Shown here: one piece after another, positions 13,816 through 25,525 of the stretch
How positions within the stretch are numbered: the stretch's first letter is position 1
How the letters are laid out: each line of letters opens with the position of its first letter
Assembly: GCA_008933995.1 (NCBI GenBank)
Contig: WARS01000033.1
Span: forward strand, 10,802,287 to 10,866,286
From: Datnioides undecimradiatus
Lineage: Eukaryota > Chordata > Actinopteri > Lobotiformes > Datnioididae
DNA length: 64,000 nt
Direction: 5' to 3'
Made by a program: the position numbers and the translations under genes
The notes under the pieces: generated by a model
What the model was told of the DNA's origin: nothing
What the model saw: the letters and a program-made list of their open reading frames with translations, nothing else
The model's database searches: none

Positions 13816-15239
13816 TAAAAATGAGTTATTTTTTACTTACTTAAATGGACGACTGGTCTATAACTTTAAGACTTTCATCAGACTTTACATTACATTAGTA
13901 ATCTGACCTTGGCTACACTCTACCAGTCCTTTTTTTACTGTGGCTGTTGTATACAGTATTTAGTCCTTGCACACTGACAACTCTATTGGACCTCTATAAT
14001 GATACTAGATATGGCTGCTTGGTGACACACAGCCTCCATAATGGAATGGGCTGTAGTGTAGCGGGAAATGAAGGTACTAAAACAGTGATACAATTTGAGA
14101 TAAAAATAGATCACAGCTAGATGTAGAAGACTCAAAGGCAGATCAAGATAGAGAAAGGACAAAAAAAACTAAAGAAGGAGTTTATACATAGCATAAGAAA
14201 ACAGAATAAAAGGGCAAGTAGAAAGTTAAAACATGTCTTAACTAATCAGTGCCATACAAGTTGTCAGGTACAAAAATTTGTCAATCAACTGTCAAATCTT
14301 CAGTGACAAGGCAAACACCAACCTGGCACCAGCTGAGGGTTAAAGAAATCTTAAGATGGATTTTCAAATCTAATCTCACCAGTTCTGACAGAGGAACAAG
14401 GCACAACAGCAAAATAGTGGACAGCTGAGGGGAGGAAAGGCTGAGGAGAGCAATGTCTTCTAATGGATTTCGTGAAAAGAATTGCATTTTGGGGCCAACT
14501 GAGGTGCAGCACTTAGATATCCCCAAAGAGTTCGCTTCAGCAGGGTGATGCAGGTAAGCTCAGAAGGTCTGTTCAAAAATTGAAAACCTTGACCTACTCA
14601 ATCTTTCGACTAAGGATAGAGAATTTGAGTTGTGTGTCTGTTTGTGAGTGCGCGTGTGTGTGTGTGTTGTCAAGAGAAATCAAAAGAACATTTGAGTCTA
14701 ATATTATACAGGTGCTAATCTGAAAATCATTTAAAAAAACATTATCATCATTAATTACATGTGACATTGGGGGAATCAGACTCAGATTAGGTATGTAATA
14801 AAGCTGCATGGAAGGTAAGTGAATTTGAATCTGAATTTGATATTCAGCTGTTTTTATGAAGTGTGTGAAAAAAAACAGTCAAATTAGAAGCCAATTCCTT
14901 AATTTCAATATTTCTGAACAGTCCTGTTTGTTTTCTACAGTCAGTAGTGAGAGGCTCAAAGGTATCTGCTGCAGGATAGAGGTAAAGTTCAGACAAGATG
15001 TCTACTTCAGGCAGGGTGAAATGAGAAAACAATGCCTCAAATACCCTGAAGACTTTCCTGCACTTCTTTTCATCTTTTTAGGATATGAGGAGTTTTCAAA
15101 GAGTTATGCTGAAAAAAACCCCTGTAGATAATTGATGACGATGATGTCGTCTCTAGACAGGAACTCTCCACAGCAGCTGGAACAACCATGTCTAAAAAGT
15201 GAGCGTGAAGTGGTACTTAAGTACCCCTGAATTTGTCAG
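13816..15239. other. 1.4 kb without a recognised gene
   Basis: A short (GT) run with CGCG lies at about 14651-14668. Several 60-90-codon open frames on both strands show no domain. A purine-rich stretch lies around 14100-14200. Confidence 0.5.
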
Positions 15240-15610
15240 AAGCTCTCCAACAAAAGCACTCAAAGCTGCCAAAAGGAAAAATTTTGTTCCATCTCCTCAG
15301 CTGAATTTGACTAGTTGGTTGATAGCAGCCAAGAAAAGCTGTGGCGCATCTCCCTGTCAAGATCATCTCATCCACATGTTTCCGTTCAGACAACTCAGCA
15401 TAAGCAGGTGTAATCTTCAAAGTGAATCCTGCCGCAATTACACCCCTGAGTCTTTTTACACGCCAGCTCGGAAAAGAAAGTGAAAAAGTATGACTTTCAG
15501 TGCTGGCTAAATCGTTCTGTGAGGCTTAAAGAGTATATTTTGAGCAACTGAGCCGACTAATTACGCTTGATTCGTAGCACTTCACTATAAAGGTGTGACA
15601 GCAAGATATT
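15240..15610. promoter_or_regulatory. Candidate conserved non-coding element
   Basis: About 370 bp without simple repeats or recognised mobile DNA, carrying homeodomain-type cores (GACTAATTACGC near 15557, GCAATTACACC near 15435) and several CpG-containing words. The open frame 15199-15483 has no domain. Regulatory function is inferred only. Confidence 0.25.
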
Positions 15611-17454
15611 GGTTTTGAAGATTCATGAGGGGCAGATGGTTTACTGGCTTCATATATATTCAATACAGTTAATCTAGCACTGTGAAAAAGCTGAACACAG
15701 ATGTGGGCAAACAGATATAGGTGACAGACATGTCAGAGAAGATAATTAGTTTATGAGTTTGTCTCCCACTAACTGTAGAGCTTCACACTAATGTCATGGT
15801 AAACAGACATGACTTGATTGGACATCACTTCATCTTCCTTCCCTGTCCGCAATCAGCTCTGACAGGTATTTAAAGACTTGAAAGTTGCTTTGAGAGATGC
15901 ACATTATCACCTTGTATGTGAGTCATGCATCCAGCATTTTCTAGGTGTTAACACAGATTGCATTTGTTGAATTGCAAAGTCTAATAATATTTGCCTGCTA
16001 AAGAGTGTGTTCACAACAGAAACTAATTGACAGGGATAGAATTTGCATCCATCCTGTTCTATACTGTTACTAAGTGTATTATTAGTAACAGATGATGGGC
16101 AGGTATTTCATGTTTGCACAATGATTACAGAACCAAACCGAAAGTACAACTGTTATAATACTGACAGTCTCATTTTCTCTTCCCAGAGGGTGAAGTTTGA
16201 CCAGCTTACGTGAGCAATGACTGCCAGGTGATGTTAATTCACTCAAATCTTATCTTGTCAATTCAGTACCACTGACAATCCATTAGTCCTGACTCTGTTT
16301 GCTTGGCAGGTGTTTTAAAGATGGAAACTGTGTGCTGGCACGTTACTGTGTTCTTCAACACTTAGCCATTCACAGGTAGACAGTTGTATCCCATTTCTAC
16401 TTTATAAAGGCATATGTCAAGTCTGTACTTCACTGCAGGTTTTTCCTGAGCTGAGGGACAGCTCATCACATCTGCCTGACGTGACCTCGTAGAATATCGT
16501 GATGCATTTAGAGGGGTCGGCCTGTCAGTTGAGAAACTGTCACAGGCAGTGTGTATGTAATATAGATGTTTTATTTTGAATAGACAAGCAATGACATGAC
16601 AACCTGATTCTGAGTTTCATTGTGATCTCGGGATTTTTAATTAGCTTATCTTTCTTTGCACATACTGTACTGAATTTTAGTTAGTAAAAAGTAAAGTTTT
16701 TGTTAGTAAAATCTATGTGTCCAGTATTGTGTCCATGATGTTTAAAAATGGTGTGTTTGTTTTCTTGTTTGTTTTTTCTTAGCATTTTCCAATTGTGTTA
16801 CCCGCACTATGCACTGTAGTTTCTGGTCATTACCCTGCTGCAATGCCTAAGGACCACTGAGTGAAAGAGAAAAAGAGCTGAGAAAGGAAACCAATGCTGA
16901 TCCCACCACAAATACCTAACAAAGTACCACACCCTTGGGGTGACTGAGATGACAACAATCATGGACATAACAAAGTGGGAAAATGAGCGAGGGATGCCCA
17001 CCTCTAAAAGTAGGTGTAGTGCAAGAGGAGAAGACAGAGCCACTTACCGGGGGAGTTACAAGACAGGAGAAAGGTAAGGAATGTGTGCTGACAAGATAAA
17101 TAGCAAGCCAAGAGTATCAGTTTGCCAGGGCAGCACGGTGTAAGGACAGATTGAATCTGTCACCAGCTGAGGTGACCAGGCAGAGAAGAGTCTGAGGAGA
17201 TGGCTGTGGCAATGTGCTCTAAGAGCTTAGTGGAGGAATCACACTGACTGTGTGCGTTATTAACCCTGAACAGTGACAGCTGGTTTTGTGTCTCTCCCAA
17301 GTTTCCTTCTCCGTATCCGTTTCTTTCTAGACCAGGAGTCGACAGACATCAGCAGCATAAAAAAATAACAACACATCTGGGAAACATGTGCGGCTGCCTA
17401 GGTATACCAGACATTTGTTCTGAACTGGCCTTGTGTTTGACATTTTGAACGACC
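15611..17454. other. 1.8 kb without a recognised gene
   Basis: No coding region supported; the minus-strand open frame 16807-17043 has no domain. The segment 16170-16330 (GTGATGTTAATTCACTC and neighbours) is repeat-free and could hold a weak enhancer-like element. Confidence 0.5.
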
Positions 17455-17835
17455 ATTCATTGTTCCCAGAGGATGAAAACCACGGAGCTTAGTGATACCC
17501 CATATGAGGTTCACATTTCTGGTATAAAATTACAAAGACCGGGTGATGTGACATGAAATTTCTTATAAACATTCAAGCCCTCTTTAACGTGAAATGTAAT
17601 AATATTAATGATTCTTTCACTTTTTTAAAATTTGGTCCCATTATCAGGTTAAATAACCAAAGACTGGGAAAGTGAATGACATTGCAATCAGCCTCAGATG
17701 GATTTAGTCCTATTTAGCAAGTTTTTACTTTAGCAAGTATTTACTTGTTAGACATGGCTTGTTAGTATTGTCCTTGTGCACATATTAGCATGCAGACTTT
17801 AGCATTTAGCTCAAAGCTCTTTTAGCAACTCAACT
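17455..17835 (+). repeat. Teleost dispersed repeat, copy 5 (3' two-thirds)
   Basis: Blocks in family order: TTGTTCCCAGAGGATGAAAA, GCTTAGTGATACCCCATATG, TGAGGTTCACATTTCTGGT, GACATTGCAATCAGCCTCAG, CTTGTTAGTATTGTCCTTGT, CATATTAGCATGCAGAC and TTAGCATTTAGCTCAAAGC. Its 3' half mirrors the reverse copy at 7870-8100. Numerous substitutions indicate an old copy. Confidence 0.7.
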
Positions 17836-18144
17836 ACTTCTGAAACTGATTTATTCACAATTTGCTTGTTTTTGAGTGCGCAGGATTTGAATTTACACTG
17901 AGGTTGCAGATTGCAACCAATTGAATACCCTCAACTCAAACCTCCCTTCCAAAAGCTCTCTCTTGAGGCATTATGTGGTTTGTCTTGCAGGTATTTGGGG
18001 CAAACAGTCTCAATGCCCAGAGGGTGGCACTAAGTTACAACAAACAAATGTTACTGCAAACTTAACTATGGAGTCTGTATGATTACCTTATCCTTATTCT
18101 GCTGGTTTGGAACAATGAGCCCATCTGTCACCTCTGAGCAAGAG
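17836..18144. other. No gene seen
   Basis: Unique sequence between two repeats, with nothing recognised. Confidence 0.5.
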
Positions 18145-18219
18145 AGAGAAAATGCGAAAGATGACTTTTTGTTGTGAATTGGCGCTATATAAATGAAATT
18201 GAATTGAATTGAATTTCAT
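18145..18219 (+). repeat. 3' tail of a 5'-truncated LINE/SINE-type retroposon
   Basis: The segment ends in GTTGTGAATTGGCGCTATAT, AAATGAAA and a tandem ATTGA pentamer (about 18198-18218). The 'ggcgctatataaataaaattgaattgaattg' tail is characteristic of an abundant class of fish non-LTR retroposons. Only about 75 bp is recognisable, as expected from 5' truncation during target-primed reverse transcription. No target-site duplication was confirmed. Confidence 0.6.
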
Positions 18220-18964
18220 GAAGAAAAAAAATTACCTAGAAGTGCTCGTGATGGTTTATTGATGCAAAGACAGGCAGTCAAAAAATGCTTGATGAAACAG
18301 AGGAAAAAGACAATGTACCTGAGCAGAACAGGAGCACTCAGATCAAAACCATTGAGTTGAGTACAACAGAGTGCTGGTTGTGTTCATGGAACCTTTTCTT
18401 CTGATTTGACCTCTGTAATTTAATTAGAGCAAAGACAATCCGTGTTGCCCGGCCTGCCTTGTAATTACAAGGTCTTATGATCCTGGAAGCTTTCCAGAAA
18501 GAGGATGTGTCAGCTTATATGGGTTTGAATACAGCAGTCAATAACTCATCAGCAGTGACAGAGCACAAATACAAACAGGCAGTCATCTGTGAACAGGAAC
18601 ACAGCTGCACATCCTTTCACAGTGACACACACCACAGCTCCAAATACAATTAACGCACTGTTGCGCACACACAAAACGAGATACACATGGCCACATACGC
18701 AGTCCTGTGCAATCCTCAGACAGGAGTGAGATGTAAAATCCCAGAATTCAGCAAATGTTTGACAGCAGATAACAGAGCAGCCAAAACAACCAGTGGCCAC
18801 ATGATCCAAGAAAACTGATTGATCCTCGAAGGAGTTTACCAAGAATATCCAAACACTACCAAATGTGTGTCTGCAAAGTTTACCTGGAGTTCAGAATCCT
18901 CTCAGCTATCTCCATGCTATTCGTAAAAAAATGATCAAAGATCAATGGCAGAATACATTTCATC
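18220..18964. other. No gene seen
   Basis: Non-coding. The 97-codon minus-strand frame at 18549-18842 (Cys/Val/Phe-rich) has no recognisable domain. Confidence 0.5.
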
Positions 18965-18993
18965 AAAAAAAAAATATATATATATATATATTA

Positions 18994-19031
<38 letters not shown>
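18965..19031. repeat. Poly-A / (TA)n low-complexity tract
   Basis: A10, (TA)8-9, A10, (TA)13 and AAA in succession. The duplicated A10-(TA)n unit suggests slippage or unequal exchange. The (TA) arms can pair with themselves. Confidence 0.95.
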
Positions 19032-19033
<2 letters not shown>

Positions 19034-20124
19034 CATACGTCTCTTAAATATCTTCAAAAGATTGCTGTCTATTTCTATGAAAGGAAACTGTGAAACTATG
19101 ACTCAAGTCAGTGCTGAAGCAGGGATTAACATGGTTCACACCTCCCTTACCACCTTTTCAGCATGCCCTTTAAGGTTGTCACATCATGAGCACATTTCCC
19201 AGAGACAAAGTTTCCTGTTACACCTCAAAGCTAAATTTGTGTTTGTTTTGAAGAAACAACAGGAATGAAACTGATATACATTCTTTATCATCTTTAAATG
19301 TTTAATAAGGTAAACATTTCAAACATTTCCTGTTTCAAGCTTTTTCAAAATGTGAAATCTTTTGGCTCTTTATGTTGGTGTTGAGGACGTCTGGTCAGAC
19401 AAAATAACAAATACAACATTTTCAGTTCCTACAGTTCTTAGCTGCAGTCTATAGGTTTCATTTATTAAGTGCATAGGATCCATAATTAAAGTGCACAAGA
19501 AAACCTACACAGGAGATGTGTATGGCAAAATAAAACCCAACAAAACAAAGAACCAGATTTATAGAATCATACACACGTACAGCAGCAGTTAATGTTACTT
19601 GTATACATCATGAACATGTGCACATGTGAATCAACCTCATACCTTACCTTCTGCACAACCACTTTCAAGCATGAATGGTCAATGCAGAGCACCACAGGAA
19701 CGTTCATGCCTTTAAATGAGCCTGCTGGTCAACGCTTTGTTACCATGAATTATAGCTTCATTTCCAGCCTTTGCTAATTTACACAATTTATATGTGTGTG
19801 GCAGCCGCTGCTGTGCCTCCTGTGCAGTGTGTGTGCCTGACAGCACAGTTGTGCTCACTGCAGACATATTACACACAAAAACGTTAAGGAAACACCAGCC
19901 AATCCTGGTTGTTAGCCTCCAGAAGTGACTATATTAGGAGGGTGAAACTGCCTGGATACACATAGCTGAGCCTCTATCCTGATTGATGGTCACCATGGTA
20001 GCAAGTAGTTAATCACAGGGTACTCACACCCTAAAGCATACTGTGCTTTATTGTCTATTTAAATCAAAATCCACCATTATTTACAATTGTTACCTACTGA
20101 TGAATTTGTGATGTGAAGGATAGT
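19032..20124. other. 1.1 kb without a recognised gene
   Basis: Unique non-coding sequence. The frame 18945-19268 is an artefact of translating the AT tract. Confidence 0.5.
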
Positions 20125-20350
20125 AATGAAGGAAAACTTGTTTTTATGAGTTTATGATTGCGATCATAAACTCAGTAGGAAAATGTTTACTTAGGTAATA
20201 ACTTGAGGAAAAAAGTCAGGGTTATTATCTCGTAGGGTAACAATCAGGCTTGTTTTTGTAACCAATGGAGTCCCCCCCTGCTGGCGAGCACAAGGAATGC
20301 AGGTTTAAGTGATTTAAGTCATTTTTGCATTGGCGCAGAGTAATGAAGTC
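20125..20350 (+). repeat. Teleost dispersed repeat with 'CCCCCTGCTGGC' core
   Basis: CATAAACTCAGTAGGAAAAT, GTTTACTTAGGTAATAAC, TTTTTGTAACCAATGGAGTC, CCCCCCTGCTGGC, GAATGCAGGTTTAAGTGA and TTTTTGCATTGGCGCA follow, in order, an interspersed repeat familiar from percomorph genomes (recalled consensus with 'gaactcagtaggaaaatgt' and 'ggagtcgccccctgctggc'). The hairpin at 20147-20174 lies inside it. There is no coding capacity. Confidence 0.65.
20147..20174. repeat. 12-bp inverted repeat with 4-nt loop
   Basis: TGAGTTTATGAT, TGCG, ATCATAAACTCA: arms pair perfectly. It belongs to the dispersed repeat at 20125-20350, so it is probably not an independent functional site. Confidence 0.85.
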
Positions 20351-20934
20351 AAATTTACATTCTTCATCTTCACAAAGAATGGCATGAAGATAAAGGACTA
20401 AAGAAAACTCTTTGCTGTCTAAACTCTGCTCCATAACGTTTTGCAGAAACAGCTAAACCTTCCTTAGGTAAGCCTCCTTGTGCTGTTTGACAACTGAACA
20501 GCCAGACAGGGATGCAGTCAGCTTTCCTGAGGGATGACCCTTTCCAAACACGACCAGCAGAGAACCCAATGGCAGTAAGTTCTGCAAAGTTGATGAGGGT
20601 AAGACTTGCTATTATTAAGGGACAACAGTATGAAATCAAATTCAGATGGAACAAAACTGACCAAATTGAAACACATTAAAGACCAAAATAGTACCTGCTC
20701 TCATAACTGGGGGCAGTAAAATATTTCTGCATTACATATTTTATAGGTGAGGCACATATCGATGTAGAGGGAAGAAAGTACAAACACAGATGACTATTTT
20801 ATGGATCCTAATGGACCTTTGCCATAAATTATGTGGCCACCTGTCACACATCCATTAATATATCACTTACATTGATTAGCCTATTGACTCTCTGATAAAG
20901 TGTTAACCATTAGGATCTTAGGATCTTTCAAATG
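20351..20934. other. No gene seen
   Basis: Unique non-coding sequence. Minus-strand frames here (20225-20434, 20370-20654) carry no domain. Confidence 0.5.
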
Positions 20935-21075
20935 TAATTCATAAGCCAGGGCCTAATGATGAATGCATTTAAATTTACATTTAATGCGGCAGGCAATTAG
21001 TTGACCTTCTACCCAGAATAATTCACCTGGAGCTCGACAGTAAAATCAGCTTTGAGCCTAAATTACAGACATTAG
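20935..21075. promoter_or_regulatory. Candidate conserved non-coding element
   Basis: Dense homeodomain-type words (CCTAATGATGAATGC, CATTTAATGCGG, GGCAATTAGTTGACC, GAATAATTCACC) sit in a block free of repeats. The style resembles deeply conserved vertebrate non-coding elements. This is a motif-based guess without an alignment. Confidence 0.35.
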
Positions 21076-22399
21076 AAGAAGCCACTCTGACAGAAAAAAA
21101 AAAAAATCAGCATATCATCATCTGTCTCAACAGACTTCTGCTAACAAATAAAAAACATGCAAAAACATTCCCTCCATTTAAGCACCATGATGTTCATCTC
21201 AAGTGAAAGCAAAGTAATTGAACACTGAATTCATTAATTCTAGGTGAAACTGTAGACATCTCTGTAATGTGATAATCACCCAACATTGTAACAAAAGGCA
21301 ATAGTGTTTTATTAAAGAAAAAGCTTCCATACAACATAGGTAAGTAAAATGCATGAGGGTCTAGATTGCTTTACTTTTATTTAACTATTTTTAAATAAAT
21401 GGAAAAAATTGGCTTGTTATTTAATTGTAAAATGTAATGAATTATAAGTCTTAAATGCAATGATGCAGAAAAAAGGACAAGCAGCATCTCCAGGTTGCCA
21501 ATGCCTGGATCAACAATGTTACCTATGAAAGCAAAAGAGCAAGAGTAACAATACAACATTACATTGAGATTAAAGACAATAATCAGTAATGGAATTGATA
21601 ATTGAAAATGAAATGGATACAAAGACTGTGACGCTGAGAGAATTTTTTTTTAGGTTGAAGAAGATGCAGTGATTCCTCCAACATGTATTACTCATGAGTT
21701 CTCAGAAGAGTTCTTGAGAAACATGTGTGAGTAACAATCAAACATGTTCCTTCTTCATTTATCTTCTGCAGTAACCATAACTGAAAAAATAACACTAGCG
21801 TAAATCTATATTTTTCCTTCTGTCAACAAATCCTATTAAAAGATTGTCTGCCAATACTTTCACTCACTTTCGCTTTCACAGCCTCACAGCAGTTTCTTCT
21901 GACGACATAAATCTTCTTAAAAAGGGCACAAACACATGCTGCCAGTTTTTAAAAAAGGCTAAATACAGAAGTCAATAGTGTGTTTGCTGGACTTTTTTCA
22001 GCCGCAAATCAATATAAATCTGGTGTAATAGCATTTACAGAACTGTGTAGAAAGGGGTGGCCTTAATAACAAACTTCACTGTCCATGTGAAAAGTAAACA
22101 AGTGCAGTGATGTATTTAATCATCACCTATTTAGTCAAAAGTTAAATTTTGTTAATCATTTGTGGAAATGAGATAAAAGTCTTTATATCTCTGACCTTTA
22201 AAGAAAGATCATCACACATTATTAGAAAAAACAGTCTTTTAGCTGAAAGGAGAATTTCATCTCACACCCTAATGACAACTTACTTCCCTTGTCTGCTTAA
22301 ATGTCTTTTTCTTTGATATCTTCAAGCCCATATGGCTAGAAAATCGCTCTATAACTGAAACCCTTCTCACAACAAAGAATAAATACAGGTGTCATCTTC
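21076..22399. other. 1.3 kb without a recognised gene
   Basis: AT-rich and non-coding, with an A13 run at about 21097. Nothing else is recognised. Confidence 0.5.
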
Positions 22400-22665
22400 C
22401 TTGTCTGAGGGGTGAAAATGATGAATGCAGTTCTCTGCCTGTTATCTGATTTCCCTGCTTTGATGGCTTCTTTGGGCCTTTAACAGGTTTTTCTGAATGA
22501 TGTATGTCACGACTGCTGTTGTCAAGACAAGCTAATGCTGCGAGAACCCGGAGAAAACAATTTAGTTATCAAAAGGCAAAGACGATGGGGAGGAAACAAT
22601 TCACCGCACGTCAGAGATGAAGTTGTAAATATTGTAAAACACACAAACAAAGACAGAGATGGATG
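22400..22665. promoter_or_regulatory. Candidate conserved non-coding element
   Basis: A repeat-free block with ATGATGAATGCAG, CAAGCTAATGCTGCGAG, ACAATTTAGTTATC and GGAAACAATTCACCGCACG, including retained CpGs in an otherwise CpG-poor region. The enhancer interpretation is inference. Confidence 0.3.
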
Positions 22666-24169
22666 AAACTCTGTCAGTCCAAGTACGTATAATCTTCACA
22701 CACACAGATTTTATTGGATATCATTTAACGAAATGTGGCAATGTGGTTGGCTTTTTACTGCCACAAAGCACAAAATGACAAGAACAGATGGTTTACCTCA
22801 TGATCCCAGAGATCCAGTGGTTCATACATTACTTCTTTTCCCTGTACTTTACACTTGGTGACTTTGTATGTATTGACAAATTGAACACCTGTTGATAAAA
22901 AAGGTGAAAATGTCAAGTCGAAATGTAGCCAAGAAGCACAAAAGTGGTGAGAGAAACATTATACACTGATTCTGAAACTACATCATGAGTATTTTGTGGA
23001 AGTAGCAACTCCAGCTGTCTGTCGATGGGATAGTGTAAGGCAATAATGACCACAGCCTGGTGCTGCAACACATACTAAAATTTTAATGGTTTTGTTGTGA
23101 GCTAACTAGCAGGACACGGGACTCTGCTGCTACCCTCAAAATCAAGGGGAAGGTAAAAGGGGTAGTCAAGTTCTACTGCTAATCTGCTAGCAAACCACAG
23201 TGTTGGATATTATTACACAGTTAAAAGGTTAAATACCACACTGGCCGTGTGTCTGATGCTGTTATTTTATAAGCTTTAATAAAAAATAATGTTACAACAA
23301 ATATTTTTGTTGGTTTTACTGCAGTGCCATTGAACTGAGCTCTCTTATATATATGTGTTATTTCCCCAGACAGACATCCTGAACAGGGTTGGTTGAAATC
23401 TTTTTCTTGGTAACTTACACACAAATAAAAGAAAATACAGCTGCAATGCAGACAATGAACAGTATCTCACATTCCTCAAAGTTACATCTCCAGCTATATG
23501 CAGGAAGGGTACAAAAGGGAGGTGAAAGATTAACGACACACAGTAGGTTGATTAACAAGGTTTCTCATGTTTTTCCTTTGCCAGACTCACTGATTTTTCA
23601 ATAGCACTTGTCTAAGGCACTTCCTCACTGATTATCTTCCACTGCACAAGTAGACAAGATAGCAAGGTCACCAAAAAGTAGTTTGGGGATGCCCCCTCAG
23701 CTGCCATGCAGGTCTCCCTCATTCAGATGCTTCATTTACCTTCTTGTTCTGCTTGCAGTTTTTCGGGGCTGGCAGACAGCTTTAGGTGCACTACCTCAAC
23801 CCTGAGTCACAGAGTGTGTATATGCCAGAGTCATGTACAGCAGGTAGGGCTGCCATTGATGATTTGTGTTATTAACAATGAATATATTATTATTCAAGGG
23901 AAAGGGCTCACCATTGTTCCCCAAGAAAGGTTGTTAACTACATTCAACATTAACCAATGACAGGTGAGTACTATGGGAGCTCAAAGTTAATAAATGACAC
24001 AGTTCTCAAAAATGGCAAATAATGTTATTTAAGAGACCAACATATGAAATATATAATAATGCAATTCGGTAAGAGACTAAGATCAATTGATCAGGATGTT
24101 TCTTCTCTTCTACCACAAGATTTCTGTGTTAGCCACTGAAGGCAGACCTTCTGGATTAACACCTTGGAG
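22666..24169. other. 1.5 kb without a recognised gene
   Basis: Non-coding, with several 60-85-codon frames on both strands and no domain. Nothing else is recognised. Confidence 0.5.
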
Positions 24170-24530
24170 GTTTACAGAAACTGTCTTCCTTATTGTTATC
24201 ACTGGCATTCTCACAAGCTCGACCTTAATTGGCATGGCGCTTTAACAGACAGAATTTCCACTGTATAAATTTAGATACCAATCCAAAGTCACGGGTCTCT
24301 AGGGGCGTGCGAGCTACTTCCTCCTTGCATTTTAAGCATGCGTTGAGAACAGGCGAAAATCAAATCTGAGCACATTTTCTGGGTCGGTTTATTTTCTAAA
24401 TAGAGGCGTCGGTTGAAATCTGTCAGCAGCAGCATGATTGAGAGATCTGTGAATGAACCATCCAAATCTGCATCCAAATCCCCTGCACTTCCCCAAAACT
24501 CAAAATCCCTCATCCCCTCCAATCAAGCCA
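24170..24530. promoter_or_regulatory. Candidate conserved non-coding element or unrecognised exon
   Basis: This block has more CpGs than its surroundings (CACGGGTCTCTAGGGGCGTG, GCATGCG, GGCGTCGG). It also holds a 77-codon minus-strand frame (24522-24289) that begins MEGMRDFEFWGSAGDLDADL and has an acidic N-terminus; no domain is recognised. No clear splice sites flank it. Regulatory DNA is the likelier reading. Confidence 0.28.
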
Positions 24531-24845
24531 AGCACAGACAGGTTTCTCTCTTCCCTCCTCACTTTGTCTCCATCCTCCACCTCACTTTTTGCTTCTGACC
24601 AGTTCTCCATTTTTTCTTTTCCATCAGTCACTTTAGCTCTCTTCTACCTTTCCTTGGGTGCTTTTTTTTTTGTCTGTCCCACTTTGTTCCTCTGTCGCTC
24701 AAGGTGGCCTCGCTTTATGGCCAAGAGACCACAGATCTGGAGAGGATGACGAGAGAGTGAGGGGAAAAAAGGCAGGGGACTGATCTGAACTCACAGGCAG
24801 ACAGCATGCCTCACTTGGTGCCAGGGCCTTGCTATGTGCCAGGCT
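24531..24845. other. Pyrimidine-rich non-coding sequence
   Basis: CT-rich with a T10 run near 24662. The 98-codon plus-strand frame 24453-24749 is mostly Ser/Pro/Leu/Phe from this composition and is rejected as a gene. Confidence 0.55.
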
Positions 24846-24952
24846 TTGTGTGTGTGCATGTGTGTGCGTGTGTGTGTACGTGCATCCAAGTGTGTGTATG
24901 TGTGTGCATGCGTGTGTGTATGTGTGTGCATGCGTGTGTGTGTGTGCGCACA
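24846..24952. repeat. Complex (GT)n microsatellite with a 22-bp internal duplication
   Basis: Alternating purine-pyrimidine DNA (GTGTGT, GTGCATGC, GTGCGCAC). Positions 24890-24911 and 24912-24933 are identical 22-bp units. Such sequence can adopt Z-DNA. Cys/Val-rich frames on the plus strand and His/Thr-rich frames on the minus strand are translation artefacts. Confidence 0.95.
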
Positions 24953-25429
24953 CCTTGGCAGTCACATTGAGCCGCAGGGCCAAGTCTGCCTCTGTGCAAG
25001 CCCATGCATGGGTCTCTTTAGGGGTTCCCAACCTTTGTTGGCAGGTGAGCCCACAGGACAGACAAAGAAATCATCACAACACTTGAACACTTTAAAATAC
25101 TTTAGTACAGTAACACTATAATTGACACATTCAGCCTCTTTCTAATTTCCATGTAATCTAACAACATTAGTAATTTTTCGCTCAGCACATTCTCAAAGTG
25201 CCTTGCATCACACCAGAGAGCAAATAACAAATGAATACTTAAAATATGCAAAACAAGAGAAAAGAGAGAGCTATGAGTTACTTTGAGTGAGCTAAGTTGA
25301 GCTAAGTAGCATGAATATTTCATCAATAAGAAACATTTGAGAAACAAGTCCCCTAATCTACATGTCGAGGTGTCCATGGGTAAAACACTGGGCCACAAAT
25401 GTTAATGAATGCATTAATGTCCTTTGTTT
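24953..25429. other. No gene seen
   Basis: The 98-codon minus-strand frame 25102-25398 has no recognisable domain. Otherwise unique non-coding sequence. Confidence 0.5.
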
Positions 25430-25525
25430 GCTTTCTGATGTGCCAGTTGGGCAGAGACTAGAAAGGTGCTCTAGAATTGCAAAGCTAGCTCTGTAAATGG
25501 TGCTATACAAAATAAAGTTTACTCA
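25430..25525 (+). repeat. Possible old LINE (L2/CR1-like) 3' tail
   Basis: GTAAATGGTGCTATACAAAA followed by TAAAGTTTACTCACC resembles the 'ggtgctatataaataaagttga' end of L2-type LINEs. Only the last 50 bp or so is similar, and no tandem tail is kept. Confidence 0.35.

Noticed and set aside
20147..20174. 12-bp hairpin as an independent regulatory or miRNA site
   Set aside because: It lies within a dispersed repeat recognised at 20125-20350, so it is part of that family.
24699..25121. Frames of 85-110 codons around the GT tract
   Set aside because: Cys/Val and His/Thr runs come from the microsatellite; flanks have no domain.
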